Positions 9,956 through 19,016 are shown, counted from the first letter of the stretch. The stretch is DNA of 64,000 bases from Trichothermofontia sichuanensis B231 (GCF_026240635.1 NZ_CP110848.1:126501-190500); one strand, 5' to 3'. Notes: a model not told the origin generated them from the sequence alone. A program made the numbers and translations.

Positions 9956-10258
9956 ATGGCTAAGAAATCCATGATCGAGCGTGAGCGCAAGCGTCAACGC
10001 TTGGTCGAAAAGTACGCCGAAAAACGGGCGGAACTGAAACAACAATTTATGGAAGCCACCAACCAACAGGAGAAGATGGCGATCCACCGTAAACTGCAAC
10101 AATTGCCCCGGAACAGTTCACCGACGCGGGTCCGCAATCGTTGCTGGCTGACAGGACGCCCCCGTGGCTACTATCGCGACTTTGGTCTATCGCGCCATGT
10201 GATTCGGGAAATGGCTCACCAAGGTTTACTGCCTGGGGTGGTGAAATCTAGCTGGTAG
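9956..10258 (+). CDS. rpsN: 30S ribosomal protein S14
   Basis: A 100-aa, zinc-less long-form S14, a component of the small-subunit head. The C-terminal signature [20 protein letters not shown] followed by [15 protein letters not shown] is diagnostic. The N-terminus is strongly basic. It stands alone between a DUF2887 gene and ssrA, outside any ribosomal operon, as in other cyanobacteria. An AAGGAAAC stretch about 10 bases upstream of the ATG may serve as the binding site. A TATGAT at 9914 is a possible -10 box. Confidence 0.96.
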   Translation: MAKKSMIERERKRQRLVEKYAEKRAELKQQFMEATNQQEKMAIHRKLQQLPRNSSPTRVRNRCWLTGRPRGYYRDFGLSRHVIREMAHQGLLPGVVKSSW

Positions 10259-10275
10259 GGCGTTTCCGGGTCAGC

Positions 10276-10302
10276 TTGGGGTCATCGGTTGGTAACCCCC
10301 AA
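10276..10302. other. Hairpin downstream of rpsN
   Basis: TTGGGGT (10276-10282) and AACCCCCAA (10294-10302) can pair with one bulged base across an 11-nt loop shortly after the rpsN stop. No U-run follows, so this is not a canonical intrinsic terminator. It may stabilise the 3' end or be fortuitous. Confidence 0.3.
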
Positions 10303-10394
10303 CGGCGATCGCGCATACAATACCAGCGAGAAATAGTCCCTAGTATAGCCGGGTTTCCAAACACACCTAGCCCGGTTTCCACCCCACTCTCTGG

Positions 10395-10423
10395 TTGAAA
10401 AAGCTATACTCTAGCTGTAGAGA
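10395..10423 (+). promoter_or_regulatory. Probable sigma-70 promoter of ssrA
   Basis: TTGAAA (10395-10400) and TAGAGA (10418-10423) are separated by 17 bp. The mature tmRNA 5' end at 10429 lies at the expected initiation distance. A TATACT at 10405 is an alternative -10 but lacks a -35 partner at good spacing. Confidence 0.55.
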
Positions 10424-10428
10424 TACAC

Positions 10429-10810
10429 GGGGCTGTAACGGTTTCGACGTGGTGGCGAACACTGTTCCGTGATTCAGGCCGAGAGTGAGTCTCCTCTCGT
10501 AAATCCAAGGCTCAAAAAAAGTAGATGCGAACAACATCGTTCCTTTTGCTCGTAAGGCAGTTGCTGTTGCCTAATTATCCCTAACAAGGTGCGAGCGTCT
10601 GTAGTCCGACTCCGTTAAGGGCTACGGACCAACCCCAACGGATGCTCTAGGGTGGTGCCTCTGGTCGCCCCTTAGCTAAGACTCACCAGAGTCCCTGACC
10701 GGGTAGGGTTAATACCAGGTCCCCGCACTGAGGGTCAGAAGTGCTAAGCCTGTGAACGATCGGAAGGTTAATACCCATTGCGGACGGCAGTTCGATTCTG
10801 CCCAGCTCCA
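10429..10810 (+). ncRNA. ssrA: tmRNA (one-piece)
   Basis: This RNA rescues stalled ribosomes and adds a degradation tag. The 5' GGGGCTG pairs with the 3' CAGCTCC to form the tRNA-like acceptor, and the T arm reads GGCAGTTCGATTCTGCC. The tag reading frame runs from GCG at 10527 to TAA at 10572-10574 and encodes ANNIVPFARKAVAVA, matching the cyanobacterial tag pattern. CCA is not encoded. Length is 382 nt. The last base directly touches the stop codon of the convergent GH116 gene. Confidence 0.97.
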
Positions 10811-13318
10811 TTAAACTAACTCGCGATAGACCGCCCAAATCGCCATTGGTCGCAGGTAATGGCAGGCGCGGAAGGTCCGATTGGCTGTAATTGCCTCTGG
10901 TGTCCGAAACTGAAGACCACCGGTGTAGATTTGGTGAACGACTGCCTGGGCGATCGCAAGGCCCTCGGTTTTCATCCCCATCTGGGCCAAAAAGGCCGCC
11001 AGACCAAAGTTAATCCCGGTCCAGACTTCGAGGGGATGGGTTGCCTTGGGATTTTCAGGGGAGCCATCGGGGCGCACGCCATTCGCTGCGCCGATGGGTT
11101 CGTCCTGACGTTGGAGGGATTGATTGAATTTGACAAAGCAGGTGTCATAAACCGTTTGCAGGGCCGATCGCGCACAGTCGGCTGGCACAATATCTGGCAG
11201 GCCCAGGAGTCGCGCAAAATATTGCCCGCAGAGTTGATCGGCCATGACCACATCGGAGCCACTGCCACTATCGAGTTGATAAAATTGACCGTTCCAGAGG
11301 GTGGCGTGGTAGAGCGGTTTTGCCTGGGCCAGCCAGGTTTGAAACTGGGCGATCGGTTCGCCGACATTGAGGCTGGGGTCGGTGGTTTGGAGGATTTGCC
11401 CGATCGCGATCGCGGCCTCTAATGCGGCTAACCACAAGCCCCCACAGTAGGCACTGATGCCCTGTAAACGCCAATCATCAAAGGTTTGATCGGGAGCACC
11501 CGAATTTTCGGGAATGCCATCGTTATCTGCATCAAACTGTTTAAGATAAGTCAACGCCGCCACGATCGCGGGCCAACAGTCTGCTAAAAATTCCCCATCG
11601 GTACGGTCGGTAAACTGGTAGGCGCGGTAGACCTGCAAGACAAAATCACTGGCGAGGTCTTTCCATAGGTTGCAATCTTGATAGCAGGTGTAGTTAGTTT
11701 GCTCCCAGGGATGTTCGTTGGGGGCACCCAGGTCGTGGGGGGTGGCGTTGGCGACTTTGCGAACGGCTTTGAGACTGGGGGCACCGATCGTGAGGTAGTA
11801 GCCAATCAGGCGTAGCCGCGGATCAGCCTGGGGGATGGCACGGGCAAAGGCGCGCAGCACCGCTTTCTCCAGATCTGGCCACAGCATTACCAGGGCAAAC
11901 CCACCGTAGAGCCGCACATCCAAACTTTCATACCAACGGTAGTCCAGACATTCCAGCACCGCAAACTGGCCGATCGGGTCCCGTTCCGTCGCCGCACTCC
12001 AAAGCGTCCCCCCACTCGTCAGGTCATAGAGCTCATTAAACAGGGCCATTTTTAACCAGTCGGGCAGGTGGGATTGAGTCAGAATAGACTGCTGCCAGTT
12101 ACTGATCTGGGTTTGCCATTGGTGGTAATGTTGCAGGGCGGTTTGGGCGATCGCAGCAGATTGGTTGCCCGTTTTCCCAAAAAAGTCTGTGTAACGGCGA
12201 TAGTAATTCACCCCCTGGGCAAATTCTGTTACGGGAAAATCCCAACTCACCACAAACGGGATCTGGCGGGTCTCTCCTGGTTGTAAAGTCAGGCGCACTG
12301 CGATCGCACCAGCGATTTGTTCATCCCCAGTCGCAGGAGTGACATCATGATGATTTAAGAGTGAGCCATCCTGGGCAAATGTTTGCCAAATGTCTGCGCC
12401 ATCGCCGATTGGATTCCAGCGGGTGTGATAGAAGCCTTCATCATTAGCGGTAAGAGTCGTTGCGATCGCCCATTGGCCCTCCCCCTCTTGAGGACAGCGA
12501 TCCGCAGCGGCGGGTGGGGCGATGTCCGATCGCGGTAAACCCGCCCCTAGGGGTTGGGGGTTGTGTTGGGTGTCTGGATGTTTTGGGGATTCCTCAAATC
12601 GGGCCATCACCAGACCTAGGCCATCCCCCGTCGCCAACAACTTGGTATAATTTCCCGCACTTTCCCCCCAACGGGATTGATAGTCATAAACCGGACTGCC
12701 ATCATCCCGAATGACCACCTCTGGGGAAGGATTGGCATTGGTGAACCAGCCCACCGTATGGTGCCAAGTCAGCATCAAACTCAGGGTAATAGGCTGCTCC
12801 GTCGGATTGGTCAGTGTCCACAGGAACACAGCAACGGGGTAGCTACTTTCCTGGTAGTTATCAGGCCAGATGGGTGAAAATTGCTCACAGGTCAGCGCTG
12901 TCTGAAAGATCCCTTCGTAAACAAACCAGCTGCGCGGATACAGCGCATAGTAGGTCCCGGTGGCGGTTGTCTGGTCTGAAGGGGGATACCATTGCCAGCT
13001 AGCAAGGCTCCCATCGATCGGCGCAGCCGTACCCAGGGCATAGGCTTGGGTCTGGTCACCCACTTGTTCAAACACACTGAATTGGCAAGCCGGTAGGGTC
13101 TGAAAAATATGTTCCCCACCGTCGATGTGCCAGAGGTTAAATTCCCCCCTTGGCGATCGCCCGATACACCCTGCCCCAAACCCCCCTAGGGGCATCCCAT
13201 GCCAGGGGCCATCATCCAAATTGCTAGCGTAGCGGACGGTATAGGGATGGTCCCAGCCCAGACCCAGGGGACGGCTCCAGGCACAGTTGGGAATTGAGGG
13301 GGTAGCGAACGCAGACAT
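10811..13318 (-). CDS. GH116 family glucosidase (GBA2-like, non-lysosomal glucosylceramidase)
   Basis: An 835-aa glycoside hydrolase of family GH116, whose members cleave beta-glucosides, glucosylceramides or xylosides. The N-terminal beta-sandwich begins near residue 35 with GMPLGGFGAGCIGRSPRGEFNLW, typical of the family. The (alpha/alpha)6 catalytic domain starts at about residue 430. The family acidic residues appear as Glu in RWYESLDVRLYGGFAL (putative nucleophile, near residue 460) and Asp in PDQTFDDWRLQG (putative acid, near residue 610). There is no signal peptide, so a cytoplasmic role in glycolipid or glucoside turnover is likely. The TAA stop abuts the tmRNA 3' end with no gap. Confidence 0.88.
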   Translation of the reverse strand: MSAFATPSIPNCAWSRPLGLGWDHPYTVRYASNLDDGPWHGMPLGGFGAGCIGRSPRGEFNLWHIDGGEHIFQTLPACQFSVFEQVGDQTQAYALGTAAPIDGSLASWQWYPPSDQTTATGTYYALYPRSWFVYEGIFQTALTCEQFSPIWPDNYQESSYPVAVFLWTLTNPTEQPITLSLMLTWHHTVGWFTNANPSPEVVIRDDGSPVYDYQSRWGESAGNYTKLLATGDGLGLVMARFEESPKHPDTQHNPQPLGAGLPRSDIAPPAAADRCPQEGEGQWAIATTLTANDEGFYHTRWNPIGDGADIWQTFAQDGSLLNHHDVTPATGDEQIAGAIAVRLTLQPGETRQIPFVVSWDFPVTEFAQGVNYYRRYTDFFGKTGNQSAAIAQTALQHYHQWQTQISNWQQSILTQSHLPDWLKMALFNELYDLTSGGTLWSAATERDPIGQFAVLECLDYRWYESLDVRLYGGFALVMLWPDLEKAVLRAFARAIPQADPRLRLIGYYLTIGAPSLKAVRKVANATPHDLGAPNEHPWEQTNYTCYQDCNLWKDLASDFVLQVYRAYQFTDRTDGEFLADCWPAIVAALTYLKQFDADNDGIPENSGAPDQTFDDWRLQGISAYCGGLWLAALEAAIAIGQILQTTDPSLNVGEPIAQFQTWLAQAKPLYHATLWNGQFYQLDSGSGSDVVMADQLCGQYFARLLGLPDIVPADCARSALQTVYDTCFVKFNQSLQRQDEPIGAANGVRPDGSPENPKATHPLEVWTGINFGLAAFLAQMGMKTEGLAIAQAVVHQIYTGGLQFRTPEAITANRTFRACHYLRPMAIWAVYRELV

Positions 13319-13412
13319 AGAGGATCAAGTGCGACTCCCGCTATTATCGGTTACCGGGGACAACAACTAAAGCCCACCTTTGCCCATCTAAGGCTTGGCA
13401 CAATCAATGATT

Positions 13413-13524
13413 GGTTCTTCTGGGATTTTGGGGTAAGCAGTATCAGCAGCTACAAATAAACGATCGCAAATGCTGAGTTTATGGTGGGGGCGCGTAGCGC
13501 CCCCACCATAAACTCAGAAGAGCC
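13413..13524. mobile_element. ISL3-type MITE, copy 1
   Basis: A 112-bp element with imperfect terminal inverted repeats (GGTTCTTCTGGGATTTTGG left; GGCTCTTCTGAGTTTATGG when the right end is read inwards). An exact 8-bp direct duplication, CAATGATT, flanks it at 13405-13412 and 13525-13532. The right half is a nearly perfect palindrome centred on GCGCGTAGCGC. The GGYTCTT ends and 8-bp duplication match the ISL3 family. It has no coding capacity. A second copy lies at 53595-53704. Confidence 0.85.
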
Positions 13525-13531
13525 CAATGAT

Positions 13532-13645
13532 TTAATCACCGGCTTGTAAGATTTGTTTAGTTGTTAATGCCGTAGTTTGACCTAATTCAGCGTCGTAGGC
13601 GAAGAATTCGGCCAGGGTCATCGGGTGGGTAAGAGTAGTGATCAT
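13532..13645 (-). CDS. Short ORF, possible fragment
   Basis: A 37-aa frame starts MITTLTHPMTLAEFFAYDAE and stops exactly at the target duplication of the adjacent MITE. The MTLAEFxAYD start is reminiscent of Uma2/DUF820 endonuclease N-termini or small antitoxin-like proteins, but the match is too short to call. The TAA uses a base of the 8-bp duplication, and the stop would exist with or without the insertion. Confidence 0.3.
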   Translation of the reverse strand: MITTLTHPMTLAEFFAYDAELGQTTALTTKQILQAGD

Positions 13646-13747
13646 GGGGTTAGGTCTCGGTGTGGGGTGATAGTTCTATTATGCTCATTGGGGGTGAGAC
13701 TGCGTCGCTCGCAAACGCTACCTGATAACGGCTGTTTTTTGAGTTAA

Positions 13748-13912
13748 AAAGGGCTGATTGGTAACGCGATCGCCTTCCCGCATTTGCACTGCGCAATCGA
13801 CTGGAGCCGTCCCCATGAATTTCTGGATACGGAATTGCAACAGGTGGTGCGCGATGCCTCTGTGGGCCGCCGCTTTGCTGACAAGTTGGTGTTTGAGAAT
13901 TTGCGGCGGTGA
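13748..13912 (+). pseudogene. Rpn-family nuclease fragment
   Basis: The frame GLIGNAIAFPHLHCAIDWSR...HEFLDTELQQVVRDAS ends at a TGA at 13910. It resembles the N-terminal part of cyanobacterial Rpn/DUF4351-type proteins (DWSR-x-x-EFLD-x-ELQQ-x-VRDA). There is no start codon in frame and the nuclease core is missing, so this is a decayed remnant joined to a NACHT remnant. Confidence 0.55.
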
Positions 13913-14454
13913 TTGGGCTGGGCATTTCCTATGGGGCAAAGTTGCTGCAACTGATCCATCGCGGCAATGAACAGCGCTTAGAAAAGTGGGGTGAGGCGGT
14001 GAATCAGGAGATCGATCGCGCCGGGGAAACGGCGATCGCGGCCATCACTTCAGTAGATGAACGCTACCTGGCATGTCAGGTAGAGGATTGTGCGTTTGCC
14101 AGGACGGAGGGGCTGGGGAAAATAAGTGGCATTTTTACGCCGATGCTGGATCAGGTGTTTGTGCCGCTGGCGTTGGATCGGAGTGCGTGTTTACCGGGAT
14201 AACAGGCACATGGATTGGTGGCCAGTGCAAATTTAGCGGAGGATGAGGAACCCGCAGCGATCGCGGCATCACTCACACTCGATATTTGGCAGTTGTTGGC
14301 GCAGGTGAAGCGGGGAGCCGTTTATCGTCAGATTGCGGTGTTGGCTTGGGGTGGCTATGGTAAAACGACGTTGTTGCGCCATGTGGCCTATCCATTGGGG
14401 AAGAATCAGCAGCCGCGCGATGTCCCCCGCCTCATGTTAACCCTAATTGACTGA
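13909..14454 (+). pseudogene. NACHT-type NTPase remnant, interrupted and truncated
   Basis: Two frames read as consecutive pieces of a cyanobacterial NACHT protein. The first, IGLGISYGAKLLQLIHRGNE to FVPLALDRSACLPG, stops at a TAA at 14200-14202. The second, after GTG/ATG at about 14215, contains the P-loop WGGYGKTTLLRHVAY at about residue 47 and continues KNQQPRDVP before diverging and stopping. The rest of the NTPase is absent and repeat DNA follows. NACHT proteins of this type act in antiphage defence, but this copy cannot be functional. Confidence 0.65.
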
Positions 14455-14911
14455 CAAAACTCGAACTGCCCTCACCCCAATCCCTTGAACCAGGATTGTG
14501 GGTTGAAGTCCCTTCGCCTCTGGTGGGAGAAGGGACTTAGGGAATGAGGGGAAAAGATTGGTCAGTCAACCAACACCTTAACCTTAACGTAGGGCTGATT
14601 TTGATCGATTGCTGTTATTTAGCAATGATTTAGATAGAGCCTCGACTAGTAAATCCCATGTGATCGCAACAGAGGGATAGTAACTTAGCAGTAGCAGGTA
14701 CTCCCGATCCTGCTCAGATTGTTCCCCTACCTTGCTTTCAACATACGCAGGCTTGCCTGAAATGACAGACTAATTTTCCCCGGCTTGCCCAGATAAATTT
14801 ACTTGACGTTGATTACCAAATTGGCATTAGCACCGATAATAATGATAGGGGGAGGGCAATCGTCCTCAACGCGCAAGGATTGCTTGAGTACCGTGAGCAA
14901 GGCATAGCAAT
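14455..14911. repeat. Gene-free gap with family C repeat
   Basis: About 14468-14573 is a G/C-rich repeat (CCCTCACCCC..., then AGTCCCTTCGCC...GGAGAAGGGACTTAGGG and GGGGAAAAGATTGGTCAG). It recurs twice at about 49300-49430. The remaining roughly 330 bp up to the next gene show no gene or RNA that I can recognise. Confidence 0.6.
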
Positions 14912-15274
14912 ATGAAACTCCAGGAACAGCTAAACCGGCAACGCGTAAAGCATATACTCAGTAGTTACCGCCTTGCTGGTGACGAAGAGAACCACGCTAA
15001 TAGCTTCGTGGATGCTCTATTGGCGGTTTATCCCAGTTCCTTGATTGAATTGGCATTAGTGGAAACCTTGGTGGAAAATTGGTTGTGCTTGGCCACACTG
15101 CGGGGCACTCCCTTCTTGGCAAAAACTTACGATCGTCTGCGCTATTGGGAACAACATCCGATTGCAACTACGATTACCCCTGCTCAATTCCAGCAAATTA
15201 CCGGCTTGGATGCAACCTCTGTCTTTGGTGACTGGCCGACACAGCCGACACAGCAGCCCCTTTCTAGTTCATGA
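14912..15274 (+). CDS. Conserved-looking hypothetical protein, 120 aa
   Basis: The protein MKLQEQLNRQRVKHILSSYR... is mostly alpha-helical by composition, acidic-basic mixed, without membrane segments or recognisable catalytic motif. The first roughly 100 residues have a natural codon pattern and the last 20 are Pro/Thr/Gln/Ser-rich. It is convergent with cas1, so it is not part of the Cas operon. A role in defence is only suggested by position. Function unknown. Confidence 0.6.
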   Translation: MKLQEQLNRQRVKHILSSYRLAGDEENHANSFVDALLAVYPSSLIELALVETLVENWLCLATLRGTPFLAKTYDRLRYWEQHPIATTITPAQFQQITGLDATSVFGDWPTQPTQQPLSSS

Positions 15275-15356
15275 TCGGGGTTAGCGTTGAGTGTCTGAGC
15301 CGTTTACGGCTCTAGCCATCGCCCTACCGGCTTGGGGGAAGTTGGGAGTGAGGGGA

Positions 15357-16334
15357 CTACCGCAACACCAACGGCTTATACGGCACTCCCTCTTGCAAAT
15401 GTCGCGCCATTAACCGTGCCTGTAACTCGATTGCCCGTCGATAGGTACAGCGATACTCAAACACGGGATGCTTAAACTCGTCATTCAACTTGCGCTCAAA
15501 CGCCTGCAAAAAGACCTTCCGTCCCGACTCCGACAACAAAAACGCCCCCAAACTCTCCGTAAAATCCGATCGTTGAATCTCCCGATTATTAATTACCGCT
15601 AGCACCACGTTATCCACTATCAACGGACGAAACTCCTCCATCAAGTCCAGCACCATCGCTGGTTGCCCCCGGTGCACCTCATGTAAAAAACCCACATACG
15701 GATCAAGCCCTGCCACATTCACTGCTGCCGTCACCTGCACCCGCAATAGCCCATAGCCAAAACTCAATAGCGCATTCACTGGATCTGTTGGAGGCCGCCG
15801 ATTCCGCCCCGCAAACCCCCACTCGTTGGCCAGCATTTCCTGCCAGCACCCAAAATACTCCCGCGCTGCCATCCCCTCCATTCCCCGCACTTGGTCCAAC
15901 GACTCCTGCCGCCCCACCCGCTTCTTCCACTCCTTCAACCCATTTCCCCGCTGTCCATGTCTATATAACACGGCATACTGATTCTGAATCTTCCCTGCCG
16001 CTATCGCCTTCACCAATGCCAACCGTCCCTCGGCATCGAGATACCGCCCATACTGCGCCAACCGCAACAACCCATTGCGCGAATCATGTGGCAATGCCGC
16101 CCCCAAATACCGCCCAAAACTCGATAAAAAATGCACTGACATCCCCAACTCCAGCGCATACATCAACGCATCCCCTGAGACCTGCGGATTCCCCATCAAC
16201 ACCATCTGCTGCACCGTCTGCGCTGGAACCGATCGCTTCTCCCACGACCCATCCTCCCGTTGCAACGTCACCGTAAACGCCTCATACGCCTTACCCACCA
16301 TCGCATTCGGCTGCAATACATAAAGCACTGTCAT
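15357..16334 (-). CDS. cas1: CRISPR-associated endonuclease Cas1
   Basis: Cas1 is the integrase that inserts new spacers, normally with Cas2. The 325-aa protein has an N-terminal beta domain and a C-terminal alpha domain. Catalytic-type residues are visible: Glu in RGMEGMAAREYF at about residue 150, His in GFLHEVHRGQPAM at about 218, and acidic residues in LDLMEEFRP just after. AGGAGG lies about nine bases before the ATG at 16334, which is preferred over the TTG at 16340. It is the last gene of the cas8-7-5-6-4-1 operon. No cas2 frame follows, which is unusual. Confidence 0.93.
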   Translation of the reverse strand: MTVLYVLQPNAMVGKAYEAFTVTLQREDGSWEKRSVPAQTVQQMVLMGNPQVSGDALMYALELGMSVHFLSSFGRYLGAALPHDSRNGLLRLAQYGRYLDAEGRLALVKAIAAGKIQNQYAVLYRHGQRGNGLKEWKKRVGRQESLDQVRGMEGMAAREYFGCWQEMLANEWGFAGRNRRPPTDPVNALLSFGYGLLRVQVTAAVNVAGLDPYVGFLHEVHRGQPAMVLDLMEEFRPLIVDNVVLAVINNREIQRSDFTESLGAFLLSESGRKVFLQAFERKLNDEFKHPVFEYRCTYRRAIELQARLMARHLQEGVPYKPLVLR

Positions 16335-16340
16335 TCCCAA

Positions 16341-16566
16341 AACCTCCTAAAACTCAATAACCACAAAACAATATCCCCCCCCTCCGTAGGAGAAGAACTT
16401 TAGCGAGTTCCCCTTCACCCCTAGTGGGAGAAGGGGGTAGGGGATGAGGGGGAAGACCCGTTAAATCCTTTTTTCGGATTCGTAACCCATATACCTAGTG
16501 GGCGAAGGGGTTAGGGGATGATGGGAAGACTGACCAAGCGAGAAAACCCCCAACTCCCCTTACCCA
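16341..16566. repeat. Repeat-filled gap between cas4 and cas1
   Basis: This 226-bp gap contains two degenerate copies of the CCCCTTCxCCC...GGGAGAAGGGG hairpin repeat found elsewhere in the window (near 16376-16460 and 16495-16530). No cas2 remnant is visible in any frame. Confidence 0.55.
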
Positions 16567-17160
16567 TCAGAGAGCAGGCTCAGAGCTGAGAGTTGCTAAC
16601 ATCTCCACCTCAAAGGGCAAACAAATCCCCACCAAACTACACGCTTGACATTTCCGCTTATTCGCGATCGGACCTGGCATCGGTAACCCCATTGCTACCC
16701 CCGCTGCAGCGATCGCCCCCTCCGTCGCCGCCCGCAACTCCGGCGTAAACCACACCACCTGTCGCCGCCGATTCCCGTGATAAAAAATCTCGCCAAACTC
16801 AATCACCCGTCCTGTGCGCTCCTCCAAACACATCCCCGCCGCACACAACTGAAAATGATCATTCAAATGCCGTGCCATCCGCCCCTTCTTATACTCCAGT
16901 GGCACCAACAACCCCTCCCGCTCCTCCACCCCATCAATAATCCCCTTCACCCCCAACCGCTCACTCCACACCCACTGCTGTCGATGCAACACCACCTCCC
17001 CCTCTAGCACCACCCCCATCTCATCAATATTGCGATGCAAATGCGTCCCCAACACCGTATGCTCATTCTCCGCCCACTCCCCCAACACATACTCCAGATA
17101 AAACCGCCGCGGACAATACTCCCAAGCATTCAAATACGCCAACGGCAAAAATTCATCCAT
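16567..17160 (-). CDS. cas4: CRISPR-associated exonuclease Cas4
   Basis: Cas4 trims prespacers and helps select the PAM. The 197-aa RecB-type nuclease shows a first cysteine in YCPRRFYLEY (about residue 17). The nuclease Asp is in KGIIDGVEE, followed by LVPLEYKKGR, which supplies the Glu and Lys of the D...ExK motif. The C-terminal cluster cysteines are in KRKCQACSLVGIC. Length is normal. It follows cas6 by about 65 bp and precedes cas1 after a repeat-filled gap. Confidence 0.93.
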   Translation of the reverse strand: MDEFLPLAYLNAWEYCPRRFYLEYVLGEWAENEHTVLGTHLHRNIDEMGVVLEGEVVLHRQQWVWSERLGVKGIIDGVEEREGLLVPLEYKKGRMARHLNDHFQLCAAGMCLEERTGRVIEFGEIFYHGNRRRQVVWFTPELRAATEGAIAAAGVAMGLPMPGPIANKRKCQACSLVGICLPFEVEMLATLSSEPAL

Positions 17161-17225
17161 AACGCCAAACCTCCAATCAATACTCCCCCTCGCCCATCTT
17201 GGGAGAGGGGGTCGGGGGGTGAGGG

Positions 17226-18236
17226 CTACATCAACCGCGCCTGTCCCATCCCCATCGCCGTCTTGCGGCCAACCCCCGCAAAAAACGCAAAATGCGCCAA
17301 AATTGTCGCCAAGCGTGCCTGCTCTTCATCCGGAAAGCAATAGCGCACCCACCCCGACGCCCCAATCTCCGACCCACCCTCCATCCGCAACGCCCGCGTC
17401 TTCAACTCAAACGCGGCTGTCAACCCCTCCCACACCACCGGCCCGATCGCCAACTCCGCCGGCGCAACCCCATTCCAGCGCCGCCGCAAATTCTCAAACA
17501 CCAACTCCGGCAACAAAAACGGCTGCACATACCCATCCAACTTAAAACTCGTCGGCGTAAACAACCGCAACTGCAACTCCCGCTGCACCGGCACCGCCAT
17601 CAACTCCTCAAACCGACGCGCCTCCACCAGCTGCACAAACCGCCCCAACCGGCAGTTAACCCCCGCCAGCGTTATCATCCCCCCCAAATCCCCACTCATG
17701 CCCCACAACAACGGCGCTAACAGATCCGATCGCAACAACCCCACCCGCAACCACTGCTCCCCCGACTTCGCCCGAATCAACGTCACCGTCAACGGCATCG
17801 ACTCCTGCCCATGCAACCCCACCGCCAAATCCGGATCAGCCGCCGCCAGCCACCGAAAACACTGCCCATGCAACGCCCGCCCCACCGTCGGCGGCAACGA
17901 CGCCTCACTCTCAACGGGCACCTGGATCACCCGCAACGGGCACCGATCCACCTCCACCCCCGCCACCGTATACAACCGCCCTAACCAACTCACTGCCGTC
18001 TCCAGACCCACTTGCGCCTGTACCTGCTGCAACAGCGCCCCATACCCCGTCGCCCTGGGCAACACCGGCATCACCCGCACCCCGCCGCCATCCTGTAACG
18101 ACACCCACACCGGTTCCGGCTCCACCCCCGACAACCACTGCTGCAACGGCACTGACGGCACCGACGCATCCGTAAATCGCAACACCACATTGACTCCTGC
18201 CAACCCTGAGGCAACCTTACCTTCAACCCTTTCCAT
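17226..18236 (-). CDS. cas6: CRISPR pre-crRNA endoribonuclease Cas6
   Basis: Cas6 cuts the CRISPR precursor RNA within the repeat. The 336-aa protein has the Cas6 C-terminal RAMP domain: PTSFKLDGYVQPFLLPELVF at about residue 230, and the glycine-rich loop FFAGVGRKTAMGMGQARL at the very C-terminus. The N-terminal half is Val-rich and divergent. It lies between cas5 (65 bp upstream) and cas4. With no array nearby, its natural substrate is unknown from this window. Confidence 0.88.
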   Translation of the reverse strand: MERVEGKVASGLAGVNVVLRFTDASVPSVPLQQWLSGVEPEPVWVSLQDGGGVRVMPVLPRATGYGALLQQVQAQVGLETAVSWLGRLYTVAGVEVDRCPLRVIQVPVESEASLPPTVGRALHGQCFRWLAAADPDLAVGLHGQESMPLTVTLIRAKSGEQWLRVGLLRSDLLAPLLWGMSGDLGGMITLAGVNCRLGRFVQLVEARRFEELMAVPVQRELQLRLFTPTSFKLDGYVQPFLLPELVFENLRRRWNGVAPAELAIGPVVWEGLTAAFELKTRALRMEGGSEIGASGWVRYCFPDEEQARLATILAHFAFFAGVGRKTAMGMGQARLM

Positions 18237-18301
18237 ATACCTACCTTCATCCCTGCGTGCCTTAGTGCCTTAGTGTCGAAAAAAAGCCCAACCTTAAGCA
18301 A

Positions 18302-19003
18302 TCAATACCGTTCATACACGTCATACTTAGCCCCCGTCGATCGCAACCGCAACGGCAGCAACCCTGTCCCAATCACCCGATCGCGCCCCACCTGCGCCTT
18401 CTCCCCCGAAAACGGATTAATCCGCCCAAACGTCGCGCTCGGCCCCAAATCATCCCACGGCTGCACCATAAACCCCGCCTCCCCACCCATCACAAAACTG
18501 GGTTCCGCCGTGTAACGTATTGCCTCTGGCAAAAACTGAAAAAAACACCCCCGCTTCCCAAAATAATTAATCTCAGCAAACAACCCCGCCAACACCTCCG
18601 CCCGATCGCTCGGCCCCACACAAATCTGCAAATTCCCCTCCAAAAACACCCACTCCCGAAACACAAACCCCGATTGCATCGGTAACGTCTTCCGGCCCTT
18701 ATCCTGCTTATCCAACACCTGATCGTAATAACGCAACGTATAGCCATTGCGATTCACCACCAACCGCTCCGGCGGCAACACATAAACCGTCAACCCCCGA
18801 ATCCACTCAAACTGCGGCCTCAACCAAGCCTCCCAGCGATCGCGCCGCCCATACCCCTCCCGTTCCAACAGCACTCGCAACAGCGCCATCTTAATCGCAT
18901 AGGGCGTCGGCACCAGATTCGATCGCCCCGCCATACTCGTCGCATCCGATCGCTTGAGCGAAAACAAACTCACCGGCTGATAACCCACCGTCAACCAAAC
19001 CAT
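18302..19003 (-). CDS. cas5: Type I Cas5 (Cascade subunit)
   Basis: Cas5 caps the 5' handle of crRNA in Cascade. The 233-aa protein is a RAMP protein by context and overall pattern: early MAGRSNLVPTPYAIKMALLR, which is typical of type I-A/I-B Cas5, and a C-terminal G-x-G-L-L-P-L-R-L-R strand. The longer frame starts at 19036 inside cas7. The ATG at 19003 follows the cas7 stop and has AGGGGCG six bases upstream, so it is the likely start. Without a profile search, assignment rests on operon position and these features. Confidence 0.8.
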   Translation of the reverse strand: MVWLTVGYQPVSLFSLKRSDATSMAGRSNLVPTPYAIKMALLRVLLEREGYGRRDRWEAWLRPQFEWIRGLTVYVLPPERLVVNRNGYTLRYYDQVLDKQDKGRKTLPMQSGFVFREWVFLEGNLQICVGPSDRAEVLAGLFAEINYFGKRGCFFQFLPEAIRYTAEPSFVMGGEAGFMVQPWDDLGPSATFGRINPFSGEKAQVGRDRVIGTGLLPLRLRSTGAKYDVYERY

Positions 19004-19016
19004 TGTCGCCCCTGCC

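Noticed and set aside
14455-14911. Degenerate CRISPR array beside cas1
   Set aside because: The visible repeats are the G/C-rich family C hairpin repeats, found elsewhere without cas genes and not regularly spaced.
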